A stretch of 38,927 bases of DNA from contig CM044501.1 of the NCBI GenBank assembly GCA_024364805.1, positions 49,628,080 to 49,667,006 on the forward strand, given 5' to 3'. The first letter of the stretch is position 1. Each line of letters opens with the position of its first letter. Of the stretch, positions 21,634 through 31,124 are shown one piece after another. This DNA is from Euprymna scolopes. Its lineage: Eukaryota; Mollusca; Cephalopoda; Sepiida; Sepiolidae. Both the position numbers and the translations under genes were made by a program. Below the pieces are notes generated by a model. The model worked only from the letters and a program-made list of their open reading frames with translations, did not search any database and had not been told where the DNA came from.

Positions 21634-22619
21634 CCTATGTACTATTCATAAGGTTATGTGCATATATATATATTAAAAGTGTAAATATGTAAAGTAATGC
21701 CTTTCTGTATAATACTCTTTGTTTACTACCAGTAGTGGTAGTAGGGAGACAGGCTCGAACCTGTACCGCAAATTATGAAAAGAACGGGGAAAAACCCGAC
21801 GTCTTTGTTGTTACAACCACCGCCACACCGGAAGTGACGGGGGGTTAAATAAAGATGAAGATGAATTTCGAGAATATAGGCGAAAAAAGCGACGTCCCCT
21901 GTTGAAAAGTGCACCATTAGAAGTTAAGATATTAATGCTTTTAGCCACTTTTTCGATATTTGTCGTCTGAAGGGTCTCACTTCAAAACATTACTGATCTT
22001 GAAAAAGTCCGTTGCTTCTGTCGAAAGTTTTAGGCAGACATGCAAACATACATACACACATACATAATACATACATACATACATACATACATACACACAT
22101 GTATATTGGTAACTAAAAATAAATTTATATATTGGCAACTAAAAATGTTTGACTCAAACCGATTAAAAAGCTTGCCCTATCTCTGAATACCTTTGATGTA
22201 AAATTTCAAATGTTTAGACCAGAACTTGTCTGAGTAATTTGGTAGAGACCGCAGAGGTCAATTTTTTTTAATTTGTCCCCTAATATGCCCCCTTATCTTT
22301 AATTGTTTTGGGCTCAAATCAAGTTATTAAGATAGATCCGTGTCCAAGTAACTTATATCTAAAATTTCCATTGTTTATACCCAAAATTGGCGGAGGAGTT
22401 TGGTAGAGTTCTCAAAGGACAAATTGCTGAACGTTTACCCCTTAACAGACAAATTTTTGGCCCAAACTCGATTACAAATATTTTCGCAACTCCGCATACA
22501 CTGTATATGAAATTTCGAGTCTGTAGACTGAAAATTGACAGAGTTATTGCGTAGGAAAATGTATATAGATAGAAAGACACGCCCACATACACACACACTG
22601 ACACTTTCACTTTTATAGG
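21634..22619 (-). mobile_element. non-autonomous Helitron, copy 5, 3' end lost in the gap
   Basis: Read on the minus strand, it starts CCTATAAAAGTGAAAG at 22619 after an A (TC changed to CC). It then carries block A (GTAGACTCGAAATTTC.., then GTAGAGTTCTC near 22410-22340), block B (CAGAGGTC.. near 22260, ACCGATTAAAAAG near 22160), a (CATA)n run at about 22044-22096, and block C (21760-22030). It finishes with the interior of copy 1 (21634-21710). It is therefore the longest family member here and links both 3' end types. Its terminus is not sequenced. The ORFs at 21726-21917 and 22359-22610 are shadows. Confidence 0.75.
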
Positions 22620-22623
22620 TATA

Positions 22624-23037
22624 CTAACGTTTCAGCCCGGCGTTGCCCGGGTGTTTGGGGGTGTATGTTGAGCCAAAAAAACGCGGTCAATTTTTTTTAT
22701 TTGACCCCTATTATGACCTTTTAACATTACTTGTTTTGGGCTCAAATTAAGTTATTAAGTTAGATCCATGTCCAAGGAATCTATATCTAAAATTTCAAGT
22801 GTTTAGACCCAGAATTGGCGGAAGAGTAAGGTAGAGTTCTCAAAGGTCAACTCGTTGAACTTTGACGCCTTAAATGCCAAATTGCTGGCCGAAAACCGAT
22901 CACAGAAAATTTTCCAAATTTCAGTACACTATATATCAAATTTCAAGTTTGTAGACTGAAAATTGACAGAGTTTTTGCGTACGGAAATGTACACAAACAC
23001 TCACACACATACAGACCCACACTTTCACTTTTATAGA
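22624..23037 (-). mobile_element. non-autonomous Helitron, copy 3
   Basis: The 5' end is TCTATAAAAGTGAAAGTGTG at 23037 after an A. The 3' end is CACCCGGGCAACGCCGGG, then TTAG and T at 22624 (type I, CTAG with one change). It carries block A only and lacks blocks B and C. On both sides a TATA spacer separates it from the next copy of the same family in the same orientation. Confidence 0.8.
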
Positions 23038-23041
23038 TATA

Positions 23042-23890
23042 CTAGCCTTTCAGCCTGGCGTTGCCCGGGTGTTTAGAGGTGCATGTTGAGCAAAAAATAG
23101 TGGTAGTAGGAAGGCAGGCTCGAACCCATACCGTGAAGGAGAAAAAAAAACGGGGATAAAGTGACGTCTTTGCTGTTACGACCACCGTCCAACCGGAAGT
23201 GACGTAGGTTTTAATTAAGGTTAGACAATCGAAAATATCGGCGAAAAAAGCGACCCCTCCATGTAGCAAAATGCCCAGTTGAAAGTGAAAATATTAATGT
23301 TTTTAACCAATTTTTTGGTATTTTCCGTCTGAAGGGTCGAGCTTCAAACGATATTGATCTTGGTAAAATCCGTCACCTCTGTCGAAAGATTTTGGCAGAT
23401 ATGCATACATACATACATACATACATACATTTATATATTGATAGCTCAAATTTTCGATCCAAACCGATTAAAAAGTTTGTTCTAGATATAGAACAAACTT
23501 TTTAATCGGTTTGTACCCTTTATGTGAAATTGCAAATGTTTAGACCAGAAATTGTCTGAGTAATTTGATAGAAACCGCAGAGGTCACATTTTTTAAAACT
23601 TCTACCCCTATTATCACCCCTTAACATTTATTATTTTGATCTCAAATCAAGTTATTAACTTGATCCATGTCTAAGAACCTTTATCTAAAATTTCAATTGT
23701 TTAAACTCAAAATTGGCGGAGGAGTTTGGTAGAGTTCTCAAAGGTCAAATCGTTGAACTTTTACCCCTTAACAGCACAATATCTGGCCGAAAACGGATTA
23801 CAAAGGTTTACTCAAATATCAGTACCCTGTATATCTAATTTCGAGTCTGTAGACTGAAAACAGGCAGACAGATACGTTCACTTTTATAGA
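23042..23890 (-). mobile_element. non-autonomous Helitron, copy 4
   Basis: The 5' end is TCTATAAAAGTGAACGTATC at 23890 after an A. The 3' end is CACCCGGGCAACGCCAGG, then CTAG and T at 23042 (type I). At 849 bp it holds blocks A, B and C in order plus a (CATA)n run near 23402-23430. It contains a 54 bp foldback at 23460-23513 that is absent from copy 5. The subterminal CCCGG..CCGGG-type pairing fits the Helitron 3' hairpin. The ORF at 23042-23269 is a shadow. Confidence 0.82.
23460..23513. repeat. perfect 25 bp inverted repeat, 4-base loop
   Basis: The arms 23460-23484 and 23489-23513 are exact reverse complements (CAAACCGATTAAAAAG... against ...CTTTTTAATCGGTTTG), with GATA between. The corresponding place in copy 5 (about 22157-22185) has one arm only, so the second arm was added in this copy. 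Confidence 0.9.
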
Positions 23891-23972
23891 TATATGGATA
23901 TAATATACATTAGGTTTTATCCTTCTACTATATATTAGATTCGATACAATAAACGATAACGAATTATCTCTA

Positions 23973-23975
<3 letters not shown>

Positions 23976-24067
<92 letters not shown>
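23976..24067. repeat. (TA)n microsatellite
   Basis: About 90 bp of pure TA, the longest in the window, directly beyond the 3' end of the Penelope-like fragment. Confidence 0.95.
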
Positions 24068-24071
<4 letters not shown>

Positions 24072-24699
24072 AGAGAAATAAAAAGGAACAAACCGTATTA
24101 TGTGTTCATCAACGTTTCGTCTTTATCTCGTGACTTCCTCTGGATGAATGAGATTAAGAAACAAAAAATACCAGTACAAAATATTTGAAAATGTTTCACG
24201 TGCACAGTGTGATGCAGTTCTATTTCAGAAAAACGGAAAAAAAACGGTGGAAATTCAAAAAGGAGGGGGGAGGATTGGCGCTGTTAAAAAGAGGGAAATT
24301 TTAGTGACGTCATATAGTCGTTAATGTAAATTTAAAAATATGAACGCAGTTAATATTCTTACTGGAAATTCAAATATAGGGTTGTAACAGAAATGAAATG
24401 AGTGTTTTTTATGTAATTTATTGATTGAGATTATGTGTTAATTATTACAGGGGGTGTTTGAATGGTGTGAGAGGTTAACCTGTGTCTACAGTTAAATAAT
24501 GTTCTTTTAATAAAAGTTTACTTATTAATGGCGCTAAGTTATAGAAACCTGCACGTTGTTTAATTGTGCTTGAAATTGCGATAAGCGCAGATTCAAGAAG
24601 TCTCCGGCGCGGTTTATTTGAAATAAATTTAACTACTTTAGCCTGTGTAAAGTCAAAGGTGTGATTATGCTGCAAAGAATGAGAGAATAATGCACTTTA
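24068..24699 (-). mobile_element. 3' end of a Penelope-like element, GIY-YIG endonuclease tail
   Basis: The minus-strand frame from about 24699 to the stop at 24475 reads SALFSHSLQHNHTFDFTQAK, then VVKFISNKPRRRLLESALIA, then FYNLAPLISKLLLKE. This matches the end of the GIY-YIG endonuclease of Penelope-like retroelements (H-x-x-x-x-NH-x-FDF, then the RRLLESA Glu-bearing helix, then L-x-P-L). The downstream minus strand near 24140-24100 carries GAGGAAGTCACGAG followed by GACGAAACGTTGATG, a tail style often seen at the end of such elements. The reverse transcriptase part is not recognisable. It is a fragment. A LINE with a similar domain is the alternative. Confidence 0.55.
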
Positions 24700-26900
24700 T
24701 GAAAAATTCTAGATAAAATTATTGATAAAAAGAATAGATTACTGGAATGCCATCAGCTATAATCGACACCGAACCCCCAAACTTATGAAGGATACTTGGT
24801 AAAATTATTTTTTACAAGAAATGGAAGACCAATAAATAAATGACATACACGCACAAACACTATATGCTAGAAAAAATAGAGTAAGTCATTTATTTATAAG
24901 GGTATACATACATTTAAACGGGGCTATTTATTACAAGGTATGTCGAAGACTAATGATTCTCGTCAGAAGAACGTGCTAGATTGCATAATGGGGATTTAAC
25001 GTCTAGCAAGGGAATCATCGGGAATGAAATAATTAAAATTATTGATGTTATTAAGAGGGAACGATATTGAATTCTAAGATAAAGGAGGAGCGTACTATAT
25101 ATAATTGTAATGTATAAAGGAGTGTAGGGTTTCTATCATATTTTTAAATAATGTAAGTAGTTTATGCATTTAAGACTCAAGGGGAGGTATAGAGGTGGTT
25201 GCCTTGTAGTTCTATTTTATCCGTATGTAAGATTATAGTATCTATGCAGTGGGTTTACGCTAAAAGGTTTTTTATCGACAGAGATAACTGAGACAACAAC
25301 AGCACTTAGAGACGGTGTATGTTTTCATGCGTAATATGATGATGAAGAATTAAAACAAAAGGGTGCATACTAAGTAGGATTAACAAAAGTTAACGGTCAT
25401 CACAACATTACTTATAAGAGGACTATCGTTATATCGTGATGTTATTATATTAATGAAAATTATGGTGTGGATTACATGGGGTGTATACTAAGGAGTTAAT
25501 TTAGTAGGATGAGGGGAGTTCCGAAGGTGAATTAAAGGGTTAAGTTAAAATATGGGTGGCTATTTGTAAGAGTATAATAATAATTTTCAGAAGATAACAT
25601 AAAGTGGATAATATGTAGTAATACTCCTAAGGTTGCACTGTTATTATGCCTAAATTTTGGGGTAGGGTGAAATATAAGGCAAAGGTATAAAGATAGGGGA
25701 GTTGATAGAAGTGTATAAGGAGACAAAAATAATTAGAGTTTGTAAGAGTGTCGTGTTGTGATAATAGTAATAATAATTATACATCGATGAAAAAACTAAA
25801 ATTTGGTTAATAATTGGAGAAATAGGGTACGTGTATACAAAAGTGAGGCACAAAGGTATGCATATAAGTTTAACCAGCAAAGCTGAGTGTTCGGTGAAGG
25901 AGATAATATCCCTTTTGGTACAAATCTCTCAGGAAAATGTTGTCAGATTTTAATATTATAGTCCGGAATTCCTTGGATGCAGGGGCCGCTGACATAAGCT
26001 ATTTATGAACAAGCAATATATAAACAACAAATTACATTTAAGCTCGGGTTTGATGAAGGGTGATTTTCCCTGTATGGAGATTCGATGAAGTGAATTATTA
26101 ATGGTAGCGTAAAAGATTTACAGATTCAAATTGAAATTGAAAGTTCGTCTTATCAGGAGATATGAAGGATGATAAAATTACCTCTGTCCGAAATAAGGAT
26201 GAGGAAGATTGGGTAGTCGGTATTTGCAAGGTTTGAGTTAGTGTTGGAGTTAGTGGTGTTTCTTGTTGTAATGCTGTTAGATTAAATTCTTATCATCCTT
26301 GGCGCATGAGGAATAGGAAATGATTGACGGAGCAGTTTCAAGCCGGGTTAATGAACGACGATTCTGGGTCGACCGGCTAGCTGGAGAAAGTTCAAAAGCT
26401 TTAAGTCAGAATAAAGGTAGTACTGACTTTTATGCAGGAGACGGGGTGTGGGGGTATGCTTGTGAGAGGCGAATTTTATGGAAATGAGAGTCAATTGCCA
26501 TTGTCTTTAAAGTTTTAATTAATTTAGATATCAATATTTCTGGTTTAAATGGGTTAGGAGTAGTTGTTCTTATTTATTCTTGGTATAAGGGTTGAGGTCC
26601 GGAGAAGGGGATGGGAGGGCTTGAAGTTACATTTTTTTAAATTAAGATTTGGCTTTGAATTGAGGAGGATACGAATGTTAGACGCGGCTTTAGATTGAAA
26701 TTTGGTTAGAGGTAACTTTCTGGTAAATTACAAATAAAATATTTGTAGCGTAAGTTAAATCATTCAAGGGGGATAATGAGATAACGTGGGTTTTATGTTG
26801 TAAGGTTATATTAGTGTACTGTATTTAGAGATTGTATTAATAATTTATATTTAAAAATTGAAGTCTATGTGGCAAGAGAAGAAAACATGGGGATATTAAA
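24700..26900. other. anonymous strand-skewed DNA, part of it a dispersed repeat
   Basis: About 2.2 kb in which the plus strand carries many GGG and GGGG runs and few CCC runs. 24950-25045 aligns with 7650-7740. No reverse transcriptase, endonuclease or other motif could be read on either strand. It may be the untranslated or decayed body of the element whose endonuclease lies at 24475-24699, but nothing proves this. ORFs at 25532-25880 are low-complexity. Confidence 0.4.
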
Positions 26901-27030
26901 CTTTGCTAGGGGCAATGATTCGCAAGTGGAGGTGTAAAGTGACTGCATGGTTAGCCTTAGAGATAATAGATATTAGTTATTGTCTGGTGGTGTGTTTTCG
27001 GTGGGTTTTATTTTTTGTATTCCCATATAT

Positions 27031-27070
27031 CAATCAATCAATCAATCTATCTATCTATCTATCTATCTAC

Positions 27071-27117
<47 letters not shown>
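27031..27117. repeat. compound microsatellite (CAAT)n (CTAT)n (CT)n (TA)n
   Basis: Four simple repeats follow one another without spacer: CAAT (27031-27045), CTAT (27046-27069), CT (27070-27092), TA (27093-27117). The two overlapping ORFs here encode this array. Confidence 0.95.
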
Positions 27118-27969
27118 AATGATTTTACTATACATACGTTATACAGTTGTTTCAAGCTTTTTCAAGGAAATGTTTATTACAAGTAAACCGTATGATTGAG
27201 AATAAACACCTTTTTCTTAATCCAATCTTATATTTACATATCACATTATACTAAGAATCACACAATCTTAATTATTCAGTTTCTACTAAACTAAAATCAA
27301 ATTCTCAAAAATGTTGTATTTTCAAATATCTCAATTAAATTAATCGCACATCAAATTTCATATTCTATACCTCAAGTACTTTATGCCTGTCTGTCTGTCT
27401 GTCTATCTCTCAATCTATCTATTTAACTACCTTCCTATTTTAGCGTCACAGGTGCGTTTGAAAGGTTTTATCACCGCACAAGCAGAAAAAACAGCATATA
27501 AAATCAACCGTAATTTTTTTTTTATGAGACAGAGCTGTTGCGGAAATTACTGCTTCTCTTAAGAGCACAAAAGAATCATATTACTTGTCTTTTGTACGTT
27601 GAACTTTAATTAAAGCGATTATGTAAGAATAATTTCAAAAACAAACAATCGTTTTTTTAATAAGACAGTAGCGTGTACGAAATGATTGTTTCTGTTTAGA
27701 ACACAACCAAACCATACCTGACCTTTGCATTTTAAACCTTAAGTGAAGCCATTATATACAGATATTATAAAATCGACAGTAAGATTCTCTACAAGAGAAT
27801 GCACACCACAATGTATTGTGGCCTATGTAACTGCGAGAAGAAATGTTAAGCTTCTTCAAGATATACTGCGTCGAGTCCTTAACAAGACAGGATAATCAAT
27901 CGATTTGATTATATTGGGCGATTTCACCGATGTAGATGACAATGAGATTATTTGAGGGTGGAATATGTA
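27118..27969. other. anonymous DNA, no gene seen
   Basis: About 850 bp. A (CTGT)n/(CTAT)n patch at about 27387-27423. Two loosely similar segments near 27515-27600 and 27645-27730 (both have GCATTT or GTACG..TTGAACTTTAA-like text after a TTTTTT run) suggest a diverged duplicate. Otherwise nothing recognised. Confidence 0.4.
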
Positions 27970-27979
27970 TTAATGCTCA

Positions 27980-28009
27980 TTCAATTCCGGATAACATTGG
28001 GCCGCTATG

Positions 28010-28013
<4 letters not shown>
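27980..28013 (+). mobile_element. Helitron 3' end, decayed
   Basis: TTCCGGATAACATTGGGCC, then GCTATGCTAA followed by T. The shape, a GC-rich hairpin-like segment then CTRR (CTAA) and T, fits a Helitron 3' terminus. The element's body is not traceable. It runs straight into (TA)n. Confidence 0.4.

Positions 28014-28097
<84 letters not shown>
28014..28097. repeat. (TA)n (GT)n microsatellite
   Basis: TA dinucleotides at 28014-28072 begin at the Helitron-like CTAA end and pass into GT (28073-28097). Confidence 0.95.
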
Positions 28098-28099
<2 letters not shown>

Positions 28100-28200
28100 G
28101 AGATAGATAGTCAAAGATAGGGAAACAGAGAAAGGAAAGCGAGATGGAGTTATATGTTATATATAACATCATCTTCTGTATGCGTCAGTGTGTGTGAATA

Positions 28201-28234
28201 TACATATCTATCTATCTATCTATCCCCATCTCTA

Positions 28235-28278
<44 letters not shown>
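28201..28278. repeat. (CTAT)n and (TA)n microsatellite
   Basis: CTAT units at 28207-28223, then TA at 28239-28278. The Tc1 element begins immediately after a TA of this array. Confidence 0.95.
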
Positions 28279-28286
<8 letters not shown>

Positions 28287-29052
28287 ATCAAAAATTTAAA
28301 ATCACTTAAAAATCTTTTAAAAAAACTCATTTTTTTAAAGGTTAGATTTTAAACTCTTGCGAGTTAAGGTTACATATACTGCAATCTAAAAAGTTATTTA
28401 AACAAAGCTACATTCCAAAGATTTATTTTTATAATGTTCATTTTTATTAAATTAGGCTTTTTACACATGATCAAAATTATAAGACCATAGACAAAAATTC
28501 TATTAAATTGTACAAAAAGTGTATTAAAAGTGTATGGAAACATTCAACAATCAAACTTAATAATGAGTTCTACCTCCATTGCTTTTGATGACTTCAAAAA
28601 TTAGTTGGGACATGCTAGAAGTAAGGGTTTCCATTAAGGTGCGGGTGATTCTGTTCCAGTTTCTGAAGATGGCTTCACGAAGTTCATTTTTTGTTGAATA
28701 TTGTTTGCCATTTCGATAAAGCTCTCTTGTCATCCAGACCCAACCATTTTCAGTTGGGTTATAGTCCGGTGGGCATGCAGGATGTCTGAACAGATGGACT
28801 CTATTTTCTTGTAGAAAGCTCAAGGGCCGTCTTGCAGTGTGAATTGCAGCATAATCCTGTTGGAATAAACATCCATTATTCACACAAACGATGACCCTCC
28901 GTCACCAAAGATGCTTTTCTAGCATGTTAACATAATCAGCTGTTGTCTGGCGACCTTGCTCAACCTGGATCTCCATCGTCCCTCTGTAAGAAAAGGCACG
29001 CCATACCATTACGGATGCTCCACCACTATGACATATGGTACAACTTTCAAGG
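28279..29052 (-). mobile_element. 5'-truncated Tc1-like DNA transposon
   Basis: The 3' terminus lies at 28279, directly after a TA dinucleotide of the (TA)n tract, as expected for TA-targeting Tc1 elements. The terminal sequence CTGATCAAAAATTTAAAATC (28284-28303) is echoed about 185 bp inside as ATGATCAAAATTATAAGACC (28468-28487). That spacing of outer and inner repeats is the IR/DR layout of several Tc1 lineages. The transposase end follows (28557-29052). The N-terminal half and the left terminus are missing. At about 29060 the element gives way to a Helitron fragment. Confidence 0.75.
28557..29052 (-). pseudogene. Tc1-like transposase, C-terminal part (DD34E)
   Basis: The minus-strand frame reads SGGASVMVWRAFSYRGTMEI and QVEQGRQTTADYVNMLEKHL near 29010-28910. 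After an in-frame stop and a poorly aligned stretch comes an open 108-codon stretch (28557-28883) beginning NNGCLFQQDYAAIHTARRP. It continues FRHPACPPDYNPTENGWVWM, YSTKNELREAIFRNWNRI and FEVIKSNGGRTHY before the stop. The second catalytic Asp (QQD) and the Glu (NPTEN) are present with exactly 34 residues between them, as in DD34E Tc1 transposases. The N-terminal DNA-binding domain and the first Asp are missing, so it cannot transpose by itself. Confidence 0.88.
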
Positions 29053-29061
29053 GGCATGTTG

Positions 29062-29144
29062 GGTAGCATACTCTACCAAACTCCTCCGCCAATAAAGCTG
29101 TAATCATAACATAGAACCCGAGCAAAGCCGGGCTAAACTGTTGA
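29062..29144 (+). mobile_element. Helitron fragment: block A joined to a type II 3' end
   Basis: ACTCTACCAAACTCCTCCGC (reverse complement of the block A segment at 22386-22410) is followed within 50 bp by AACCCGAGCAAAGCCGGGCT and a degraded terminus CTGTTGA then T. The end resembles copy 1 (type II), joined directly to block A. It sits where the Tc1 element is cut off. Confidence 0.6.
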
Positions 29145-29194
29145 TATAATAATAATATGAAATTTGCATTGATCAAAATATATTATTTAAGTGT

Positions 29195-29225
29195 ATTTTA
29201 CGACCGAGCAATCCTGGTCGATCTG

Positions 29226-29230
<5 letters not shown>
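29195..29230 (+). mobile_element. Helitron 3' end before (TA)n
   Basis: TTTTACGACCGAGCAATCCT then GGTCGATCTGCTAA followed by T. ACCGAGC..GGTCG can form a short hairpin before CTAA, which satisfies CTRR. The upstream body is not recognised. Confidence 0.5.

Positions 29231-29288
<58 letters not shown>
29231..29288. repeat. (TA)n microsatellite
   Basis: 58 bp of TA starting exactly at the Helitron-like CTAA end. Confidence 0.95.
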
Positions 29289-29294
<6 letters not shown>

Positions 29295-30360
29295 ATGTAT
29301 GTATAATAATAATATATGTATATATGATGAAATTATTCAATATACAATGCTTAGAAAGAACAAATCCATCAATATATGAAAACTAAACACAGTTAAAATA
29401 AACAATGCCTATAATACATAAAAATGAGAATTAAAAGTCCAATAACCTTGTTTTTATTTGCTTATATTCTTACCTGTAAAATTATTGCATTTTAAACATT
29501 GTAATATTTTTCTACTTTGCGTTCTATTACAATTTGATTTTTTTGTTTTACCTTTAATCTTTTTTCTTCTCTGAGACCTGAATTCTGTATTTCTTAATAA
29601 GACTTTTTCTCAGATGTTTTATATTTCAATCCTTTGTGACATAAAAAATAAAGGAGACTTTTGTGGAAATATGTTTGGTTAATCATGTATACTTACTTTC
29701 TGCTGTTAATGTATCGTCTTGTAGATGCTTGTACAAAATGATATTTAGAAATGCGTGTATATTTAAGTATAACGTGTAAGTTGCCGAGATGCAGTATTTT
29801 TCGAAATACTTCACACGTGTGACTGTTACCATTTGTTCTTAGGATCGGTTCCTTATACATTTGTGTATTCTTTAACTCGCCGAATTCTATTTCAGAACTT
29901 TACTTGTAAAATCATATAAAGTATGGATTTTTTCCTGTTTTCTTATTCATCTTTCTCACAACGTATTAAAATATGCTAATCTAGGTACTAGAACGGTTTG
30001 ATGAGTAGTGGCATGTGGTCGTCTTTCTGATTTACTTTTATATTGTGCAAGTAAGATCTTGTAGCGAGCGATTTTTAGTTATAGTTTGACATGCAGCCTG
30101 TTGTATTGCTATCTTCTAAAAGTTTTCCAGCTGCATATTTAGAGACACAATGTTACTCTTCAATTTATTTTTGTATCGCCCAACGCTTCTTACTCCACTA
30201 TCAAGTTTACCATATATCAGCATCTTGGGAAATCTGTCATCGTTCATTCTCAATACATGACTTGCCTAGTGTAGCTGCAACTCGATTAGACAACTCTCAA
30301 ATCCCGTAATAGTATATTTGGAAAATAAATCGATGTTTGTAATTTTATCACGAAGAGAAA

Positions 30361-30364
<4 letters not shown>
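29289..30364. other. anonymous AT-rich DNA, no gene seen
   Basis: About 1.1 kb. One 72-codon plus-strand ORF (30091-30309) has no recognisable motif. Confidence 0.5.

Positions 30365-30419
<55 letters not shown>
30365..30419. repeat. (TA)n microsatellite
   Basis: 55 bp of pure TA dinucleotides. Confidence 0.95.
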
Positions 30420-30421
<2 letters not shown>

Positions 30422-30657
30422 AACAACAGGAGCGTAGTAAAGGTACGCATTGATTACACTAATGTTATGAAAAGGGACAGACCCCCGTAAGTAAGAAAGT
30501 AAAACTACATAAGTTTGAAAATGATATTAGGAAAAAGCTAGAATCGAACCCAGTAGGCAAATGTTAAAAGATAATAGGTATTGAAATGCTAGAGAAGCAG
30601 AACCGTTGTCATTGTTCTCGGAAATAGCTAAATATTATTTATGTCAGAGATAGTGCG

Positions 30658-30716
30658 ATTGTCCATTCTTTTAGAAATAACTAGATAATAAAAAATCAGT
30701 TAAAAGAATGGACAAT
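30658..30716. repeat. perfect 16 bp inverted repeat, 27-base loop
   Basis: ATTGTCCATTCTTTTA (30658-30673) and TAAAAGAATGGACAAT (30701-30716). The arms are exact, which is unlikely by chance at this spacing. The role is unknown. It lies about 80 bp left of a possible LTR. Confidence 0.9.
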
Positions 30717-30794
30717 AACAAAGTTAAAGATGTAATGTTACAAATAGGTTAAATGTTACAATTTAATTTACGCATTTCTTTTGTTTATGAGATG

Positions 30795-31124
30795 TGTTAG
30801 ATACATGTGTAAAGAGTACGGGTAAATTGAAACGTGAGAAAGTCACGTGTGTTGGCCACATCTCTGACATCATAAAGAAAGGAGATTCTCAATATATTGA
30901 GACAAGGTTCGAAGTTAGAGATCATCACAATCACAGTGATAGAATCAGTTAGAGAAGAGAGCCGGGCAGCGACTTAGTGGAGCTGATACGCTTAGAGGCG
31001 AAGGGAGGAAGGAGTAGACTATGTAGCCATACAATATTGAATATCTGAGTCATCAATAAGCCTGCTGATGAATAAAAATCACCATCTATAATTTGTAACT
31101 GTTTGTCTTCCTGCCGTCATTACA
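30795..31124 (+). mobile_element. possible solo LTR (fossil)
   Basis: A 330 bp segment, more GC-rich than its flanks, starts TGTTAG and ends CATTACA. It holds an AATAAA signal (in GATGAATAAAAATC, about 31066-31080) roughly 50 bp before the end, the usual R-U5 arrangement of an LTR. No target duplication or coding partner was found. The family is not determined. It may be a different repeat. Confidence 0.3.

Noticed and set aside
22040-22100. Regularly spaced short repeats, considered as a CRISPR array
   Set aside because: It is a simple (CATA)n microsatellite without unique spacers. Nothing in the window resembles a CRISPR array, and the sequence is clearly eukaryotic.
23819-24091. 90-codon minus-strand ORF with alternating Ile-Tyr
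   Set aside because: Encodes the (TA)n tract and Helitron flank, so it is not a gene.
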